In this document: piece by piece, positions 14,246 to 17,653 of the stretch | Layout: every line of letters starts with the position of its first letter | How positions within the stretch are numbered: position 1 is the stretch's first letter | Source of the DNA: Bacillota bacterium | Lineage (GTDB): Bacteria > Bacillota > Clostridia > Lachnospirales > Lachnospiraceae | NCBI GenBank assembly: GCA_023435645.1 | Contig: JAEYRK010000023.1 | Span: 1-17,653 of the forward strand | Length of the DNA: 17,653 bases | Direction: 5' to 3' | Program-made: the position numbers and the translations under genes | Notes under the pieces: model-generated | Seen by the model: the letters and a program-made list of their open reading frames with translations, nothing else | The model's database searches: none | What the model was told of the DNA's origin: nothing

Positions 14246-15508
14246 TTATAGCTTATCCGTACCGGTGCGGAAAAATATAGTCGTCGCCAGGATACCAAGC
14301 ATAAGTAATGTAATACTCAGAACAAAGGGTAGGATTCTGGATATATCACTAAGGAGACCACCTATGTATCCAAAGGGAACACTCACCAGCATCACTGTCG
14401 TTTGAAGCAGAGCCATGACTCCCGAACGCTCCTCCGGGTCTACATGAATCGCAACCAGGGATTCTCTCAGCGTAGCTAATACTGCTCCCCCTAAGGCCTC
14501 AAATAATAAGGAGACTGATAATATCACATAACCCATTACACCGGTGTCTGTGATCGTGATCAATAGTACCGCGCCTACAATGGAGCTGAGGAACCCTCCA
14601 TACAACGGCCATTTCAGTCTATTCTGCTTGATATGTGTGATCACCGTGAAGAACAGGAAAATGGATAGGATACTTCGTGCCATCGGAAAGATAGGTAATA
14701 GGGGATCCGGAATTCCGATCCTCCGGGAAGCGATAATCTGCCAGAAGGTCATCCCAAGCATAGCGACAATCTCAACGAGGATGCTGATTACAATCGCAAA
14801 TTTCGTTCCCCGAGAGGTTACAATCTTTCGCAATGCACTTTGATAACCGGATAGCAGCTCACCCCAGGACTTCCCTTTGGTTGCTTCCTGCCTGATTCTC
14901 CCCACTGCTGTCTCTGTTGAATATTTATATAGAATAATCAGCTTGGCCGTCATGATAATGAAGGCATTGATATAAAGGATTCGTATGGCCGGTGCCAAGG
15001 TAAGCCTTGCCACCAGAATCGAGGAGATCGGGGCAAACAGGGCGGACAGATTCGCAGAAATCATGACCCAGGAATAGATCTGGGTGATTTTGTCCTTCGG
15101 TGCATCCTCAATCAGCAGACAATCCCAGGATACTGTGGTGATCTTCATCGTTCCGTTCAGTAATGCTGCTACAACGAAGAACCAGAAGCCCTGACTGGAG
15201 GCCCAGATCAGGCAGGGAAGACTCCAGGCGAGAAAATCAAACACCATGGTACTCATCCTGCGGCCCATTCTATCAATGATCGCTCCGGATAAAAATGCAA
15301 AAATCATCTGTGAAAACATATAAATTGAGGAGACAATCCCCACCTGAACATCACTCATACCGAGTGTCAGCATAAATACGGATGCATAGGGCAGACACAG
15401 GTTCATTGAAAGCCCCCACATCGGTTCTGTATAAACGCAGGCCCGGGGATTTCCACGCAATTCAACCAGGGTACGTAATAATTTATGCTTTAGTAGAATA
15501 TTCTTCAT
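14246..15508 (-). CDS. Major facilitator superfamily transporter
   Basis: The 420-residue protein is built of about twelve membrane helices. It carries the MFS loop 2-3 motif as GAIIDRMGRRMSTM and a long central cytoplasmic loop (about residues 200-225, rich in Lys and Arg) between the two halves. A related pattern, GGLLSDISR, appears late in the second half. The substrate cannot be told from the sequence; the layout is that of multidrug or sugar-type exporters. AAGGGA lies seven bases before the ATG and an extended -10 promoter is found about 105 bases upstream. It ends 205 bases before the subtilase gene on the same strand with no clear terminator. Read-through is possible, but the protease has its own promoter. 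Confidence 0.9.
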   Translation of the reverse strand: MKNILLKHKLLRTLVELRGNPRACVYTEPMWGLSMNLCLPYASVFMLTLGMSDVQVGIVSSIYMFSQMIFAFLSGAIIDRMGRRMSTMVFDFLAWSLPCLIWASSQGFWFFVVAALLNGTMKITTVSWDCLLIEDAPKDKITQIYSWVMISANLSALFAPISSILVARLTLAPAIRILYINAFIIMTAKLIILYKYSTETAVGRIRQEATKGKSWGELLSGYQSALRKIVTSRGTKFAIVISILVEIVAMLGMTFWQIIASRRIGIPDPLLPIFPMARSILSIFLFFTVITHIKQNRLKWPLYGGFLSSIVGAVLLITITDTGVMGYVILSVSLLFEALGGAVLATLRESLVAIHVDPEERSGVMALLQTTVMLVSVPFGYIGGLLSDISRILPFVLSITLLMLGILATTIFFRTGTDKL

Positions 15509-15614
15509 GTTAACTTCCCTTCATATAACAGCCCGGTAATATTCCTCCTGCTGTCCAGTAATTCTCTGTATGTAAGTCCATATAAGTCTAGTATATAAAC
15601 ACATACATGGCTTA

Positions 15615-15623
15615 ATTATAGCA
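15615..15623 (-). promoter_or_regulatory. Extended -10 promoter element of the MFS gene
   Basis: TGCTATAAT on the minus strand is a perfect extended -10. No good -35 lies upstream. It leaves an untranslated leader of about 100 bases before the MFS start codon. Confidence 0.5.
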
Positions 15624-15957
15624 TAGAAAGCAGATATATTATATAAAAACATATAGACACCATTGATCATTGTATTGCCAGTAGCGTCTTAGTAAAAAGT
15701 AATCTCACAGGAAGAACATAGGGGAATTTCTTTGATTTGGACTTTTATATCACAACAGTCCATCATTGGTAATGATGGGCTTCTTAAGGTAGTCTTTAGC
15801 ACCAGTACAAAGAGAAAGGGTTTCCTGCCTCGGAACCTCAGTATATACTACTGAAGATATCCGTGTCGGAAACCCTTACTATATTTTTAATTTGTCAACT
15901 CTTTGAACTCAGAAATGAAAGTAGTCCTAATTGCTGATATGATATATGCTTTCTATG
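15622..15957. repeat. Inverted repeat bounding a gene-free 336-bp segment
   Basis: CATAGAAAGCA at 15622-15632 recurs inverted as TGCTTTCTATG at 15947-15957. With a two-base gap, similarity continues inward through TATAT and ATAT. The segment between contains no gene, two hairpins (15760-15778 and 15816-15877) and a 41-codon minus-strand frame. It might be a small non-autonomous element, but no target duplication is evident. Confidence 0.4.
15816..15877. terminator. Long hairpin, possible ferritin terminator
   Basis: AAGGGTTTCC (15816-15825) pairs with GGAAACCCTT (15868-15877), with inner CGGA/TCCG and TCAGTA/TACTGA stems. On the minus strand it ends CCCTTTCTCTTT, about 90-150 bases after the ferritin stop. 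The T-run is weak, so termination is plausible rather than clear. Confidence 0.45.
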
Positions 15958-15967
15958 GCTCATTGCA

Positions 15968-16447
15968 TTATCTTGCAGCAAGCTCCCTATCAAGAATATA
16001 TAAACCGTTCCAGTGACCACCAATTCTCTCTAAACGCTCTACAAGTACACTAAAGGTATCCTCTTCTTCAATCTGCTCATCCACAAACCAAGCAAGAAGA
16101 TTAAGTACTCTTTGATCTCCTGCTTCTCTTGCTTCCTCTACTAAGCTATGAATATGTGATGTTACTACCTTTTCATGTTCCAGAGCCTTCTTAAATACAT
16201 CATCAATAGAGCTAAATTCACCATCACCGGGATTCAAAGCGCGATACTTAACACCGTAGCCTGTTTCCTGAAGAAATTTCTTAATTTTGCCGGCATGCTC
16301 CATTTCTTCCTTCACTTGTACATCAATAAAATGTGTTGCACCCTTCATATTCAGCTTATCTAAGTATGCAGCCATAGTTGCATAAATGTAAGCTGATTCC
16401 AATTCAAAATTCATTTGCTCATTTAAATTATCATACAATTTGCTCAT
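15968..16447 (-). CDS. ftnA: Bacterial non-haem ferritin
   Basis: The 159-residue protein is a canonical ferritin subunit of the FtnA type, which assembles into 24-mer cages that oxidise and store iron in the cytoplasm. Ferroxidase residues align with E. coli FtnA: E15 (NEQMNFEL), E48 and H51 (KEEMEHAG), E92 (LEHEKVV), and Q125 with E128 (DEQIEEE). The end, GLYILDRELAAR, matches the family. Length is normal. AAGGAGGA sits six bases before the ATG. A promoter with TTGCAA and AATAAT separated by 17 bases lies upstream. It shares a 14-of-15 match around the -35 with the promoter of the structured RNA. The gene lies between an MFS transporter and the manganese exporter mntP, all on the minus strand. 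No classical Fur box was recognised. Confidence 0.95.
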   Translation of the reverse strand: MSKLYDNLNEQMNFELESAYIYATMAAYLDKLNMKGATHFIDVQVKEEMEHAGKIKKFLQETGYGVKYRALNPGDGEFSSIDDVFKKALEHEKVVTSHIHSLVEEAREAGDQRVLNLLAWFVDEQIEEEDTFSVLVERLERIGGHWNGLYILDRELAAR

Positions 16448-16484
16448 AAAAGTTCCTCCTTAATTGGTAATAAAACCTATTACT

Positions 16485-16513
16485 ATTATTACATACCTGT
16501 TCTTATTTTGCAA
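16485..16513 (-). promoter_or_regulatory. Probable ferritin promoter
   Basis: TTGCAA (16513-16508) and AATAAT (16490-16485) are 17 bases apart on the minus strand, and TG lies one base before the -10. The start codon follows 37 bases downstream. A repetitive TAATAATAGTAATAGG covers the -10 and start region. Confidence 0.5.
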
Positions 16514-16632
16514 TAGCATTTCCGGTACAAATATAATTTAAGGTTTTATGTAATCTCCTCCCTCTATACTTAAACTCCTTACTGCTGCCAAAGGGGTTCT
16601 TAAGAGCAGCGTATCATATGAAGCGCTACTAA

Positions 16633-17253
16633 CTAAATACCTGTGTTCATCAAATGTTCAATTAAAATTTTCAATCCCATCGAAACAAGAATGATCCCAC
16701 CGGCAAGCTCCGCTTTCGATTTAAATTTCACTCCAAATATATTTCCGGCTTTTACCCCAATCATGGAGAAAGTCAGTGTAATAGCTCCGATCGATAAAAT
16801 AGCGGAAAATATATTGATTTTCAAAAAAGCAAAGGAGATCCCTACCGCCAGTGCATCTATACTTGTAGCAAGAGCAAGAGGTAACATATCTACAGGCTTC
16901 AAGGATGCCTCTTGCTTTGCCGGACACTCTCTATCAGGACATTTTTCTGATGCCGGGCATACTCTATCTGTACAGCCTTCCTTCTTAAAGCTTTCTATTA
17001 CCATTTTACCCCCAATGATGACTAACAATACAAAGGCAATCCAATGATCATAGGTAATAATCTTGTCCGCAAATTGCGTACCCAATAGATAGCCTATCAG
17101 TGGCATAATTGCTTGAAAAAGACCAAAGTACAAGCCAACAGTCAATGCTTTTCTTACCGTCACCTTGGACATTGTCAGCCCTAAGCAAAGGGATACAGCA
17201 AAAGCATCCATAGAAAGTCCGATACCAATAAAAAATAGTCCAAATAGATTCAT
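16633..17253 (-). CDS. mntP: Manganese efflux pump MntP
   Basis: The 206-residue membrane protein has the internal duplication of the MntP (DUF204) family: SMDAFAVSLCLG (14-25, D16) in the first half and ATSIDALAVGISFAFL (129-144, D133) in the second, each within three predicted helices. The family exports Mn2+ from the cytoplasm. The loop joining the halves carries four cysteines (C94, C99, C105, C110) among charged residues, which is absent from E. coli MntP. The start at 17253 is chosen because GGAG lies six bases before it and it gives the family's usual N-terminus; an in-frame ATG at 17283 lies next to the terminator tail. A yybP-ykoY riboswitch and terminator precede it, so expression should rise with manganese. 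This context strongly supports the assignment. Confidence 0.95.
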   Translation of the reverse strand: MNLFGLFFIGIGLSMDAFAVSLCLGLTMSKVTVRKALTVGLYFGLFQAIMPLIGYLLGTQFADKIITYDHWIAFVLLVIIGGKMVIESFKKEGCTDRVCPASEKCPDRECPAKQEASLKPVDMLPLALATSIDALAVGISFAFLKINIFSAILSIGAITLTFSMIGVKAGNIFGVKFKSKAELAGGIILVSMGLKILIEHLMNTGI

Positions 17254-17281
17254 GATGTTCTCCTTCAGTAATGTAATTGGC

Positions 17282-17325
17282 AAAAAGAAAAAACCTAGGT
17301 ATCACTCATACGAGCATATACTTAG
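17282..17325 (-). terminator. Riboswitch-controlled terminator before mntP
   Basis: On the minus strand CTAAGTAT (17325-17318) pairs with ATACCTAG (17302-17295) with one mismatch, and an inner CTC/GAG stem closes the loop. GTTTTTTCTTTTT follows. It ends about 30 bases before the mntP start, just downstream of the aptamer, so it fits the expression platform. A competing ATGTATA/TATACAT hairpin lies between the two (about 17341-17366). Confidence 0.75.
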
Positions 17326-17362
17326 ATTCAGAATATAGACTATGTATAGCTGTAAAAAGTTA

Positions 17363-17461
17363 TACATGAGTCTCGTTTTTTAAGGCAAGCCAGACCTATA
17401 TTGGTCAGTATGTTGACTTGTCACACATAGCTGTGCAAACTACTCCCCCACGGGTTCTTCA
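17363..17461 (-). promoter_or_regulatory. yybP-ykoY manganese riboswitch upstream of mntP
   Basis: Reading leftward, the segment holds the conserved words of this class in order: GGGGAGTAG (about 17447-17439), GTCAACATAC (about 17414-17405) followed by a GACC/GGTC hairpin, and ACGAGAC near 17370. Members sense Mn2+ and commonly precede mntP or P-type ATPase genes. A terminator and mntP follow, matching an arrangement where Mn2+ binding allows read-through. The boundaries are approximate. Confidence 0.88.
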
Positions 17462-17471
17462 ATTATTTTAT

Positions 17472-17500
17472 AGGATATCATAAAATGGATTCATCGTCAA
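17472..17500 (-). promoter_or_regulatory. Probable promoter of the riboswitch-mntP transcript
   Basis: TTGACG (17500-17495) is followed after 17 bases by TATCCT (17477-17472). The predicted start near 17465 would begin the RNA just before the aptamer. Confidence 0.5.
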
Positions 17501-17546
17501 TACCGCAGGGGTATGTTCCTACAACAGCAGAGTATCATCCTTATGT

Positions 17547-17653
17547 TTAAATATAAGTCCCAAAGAGCTTAAGCGCATCATTGGGACCTATGTTAGAAAA
17601 ATACTGAATGATGTCATCTGTGAAATCAAGCGGTCTGATAACACTTTCGGAAC
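17547..17653 (-). CDS. C-terminal end of an unidentified protein, cut by the window edge
   Basis: A reading frame enters from the right edge and ends at TAA (17549-17547). The visible 34 residues end FSNIGPNDALKLFGTYI and include RPLDFTDDIIQYF. The composition is that of an ordinary soluble protein, with alternating acidic and hydrophobic residues and no repeats. I do not recognise the family from so short a tail. It is on the same strand as mntP and ends about 47 bases before the putative mntP promoter, with no clear terminator between. Other frames here are interrupted by stops. Confidence 0.55.
   Translation of the reverse strand, partial: SESVIRPLDFTDDIIQYFSNIGPNDALKLFGTYI

Noticed and set aside
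16448..16632. CTGCT/AGCAG pairing downstream of mntP considered as a terminator
   Set aside because: The stem is short, the loop long and no T-run follows on the minus strand.

Overview
The window looks like chromosomal DNA of a low-GC, spore-forming Clostridia, most likely a member of the Lachnospiraceae (inferred). The reasons are AGGAGG-type ribosome binding sites, AT-rich spacers with sigma-A-like promoters and T-tailed hairpins, and a set of families common in that group: DUF4317, YitT, DUF2935, DUF2680 and a secreted CAP protein. No rRNA, tRNA, phage, transposase, recombinase or CRISPR array was seen.

Layout. 1-1930: rsgA (ribosome-assembly GTPase, minus strand), preceded by a roughly 270-nt independently promoted and terminated structured RNA on the same strand. 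1960-3740: a YitT membrane protein and a DUF2935 helical protein, probably one transcript ending in a strong terminator. 3798-5117: a secreted CAP-domain protein with a proline-rich tandem-repeat linker. 5118-6720: a gene-poor stretch with a 59-codon small gene, a secreted DUF2680 protein enclosed by a 20-bp inverted repeat, and a 41-codon fragment of a PII signal protein. 6737-9297: a reduced UvrC-like GIY-YIG protein behind a promoter with a perfect palindrome in its spacer, a small Asn-rich protein, and a DUF4317 protein. 9451-11045: a 12-bp minisatellite and a MATE transporter. 11209-15508: a large membrane-anchored subtilase/vWA/zinc-ribbon protein with three tandem upstream boxes, and an MFS transporter. 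15968-17500: a metal-handling pair, ferritin and the manganese exporter MntP, the latter under a yybP-ykoY manganese riboswitch with a terminator. The right edge cuts an unidentified gene.

The genes mostly form short, separately promoted units. The clearest shared theme is metal homeostasis at the right end. The points most worth checking are the structured RNA upstream of rsgA, the protease/vWA/zinc-ribbon architecture with its upstream boxes, the inverted repeat around the DUF2680 gene beside the PII fragment, and the stand-alone UvrC-like protein. All assignments come from reading motifs by eye; no database search was run.
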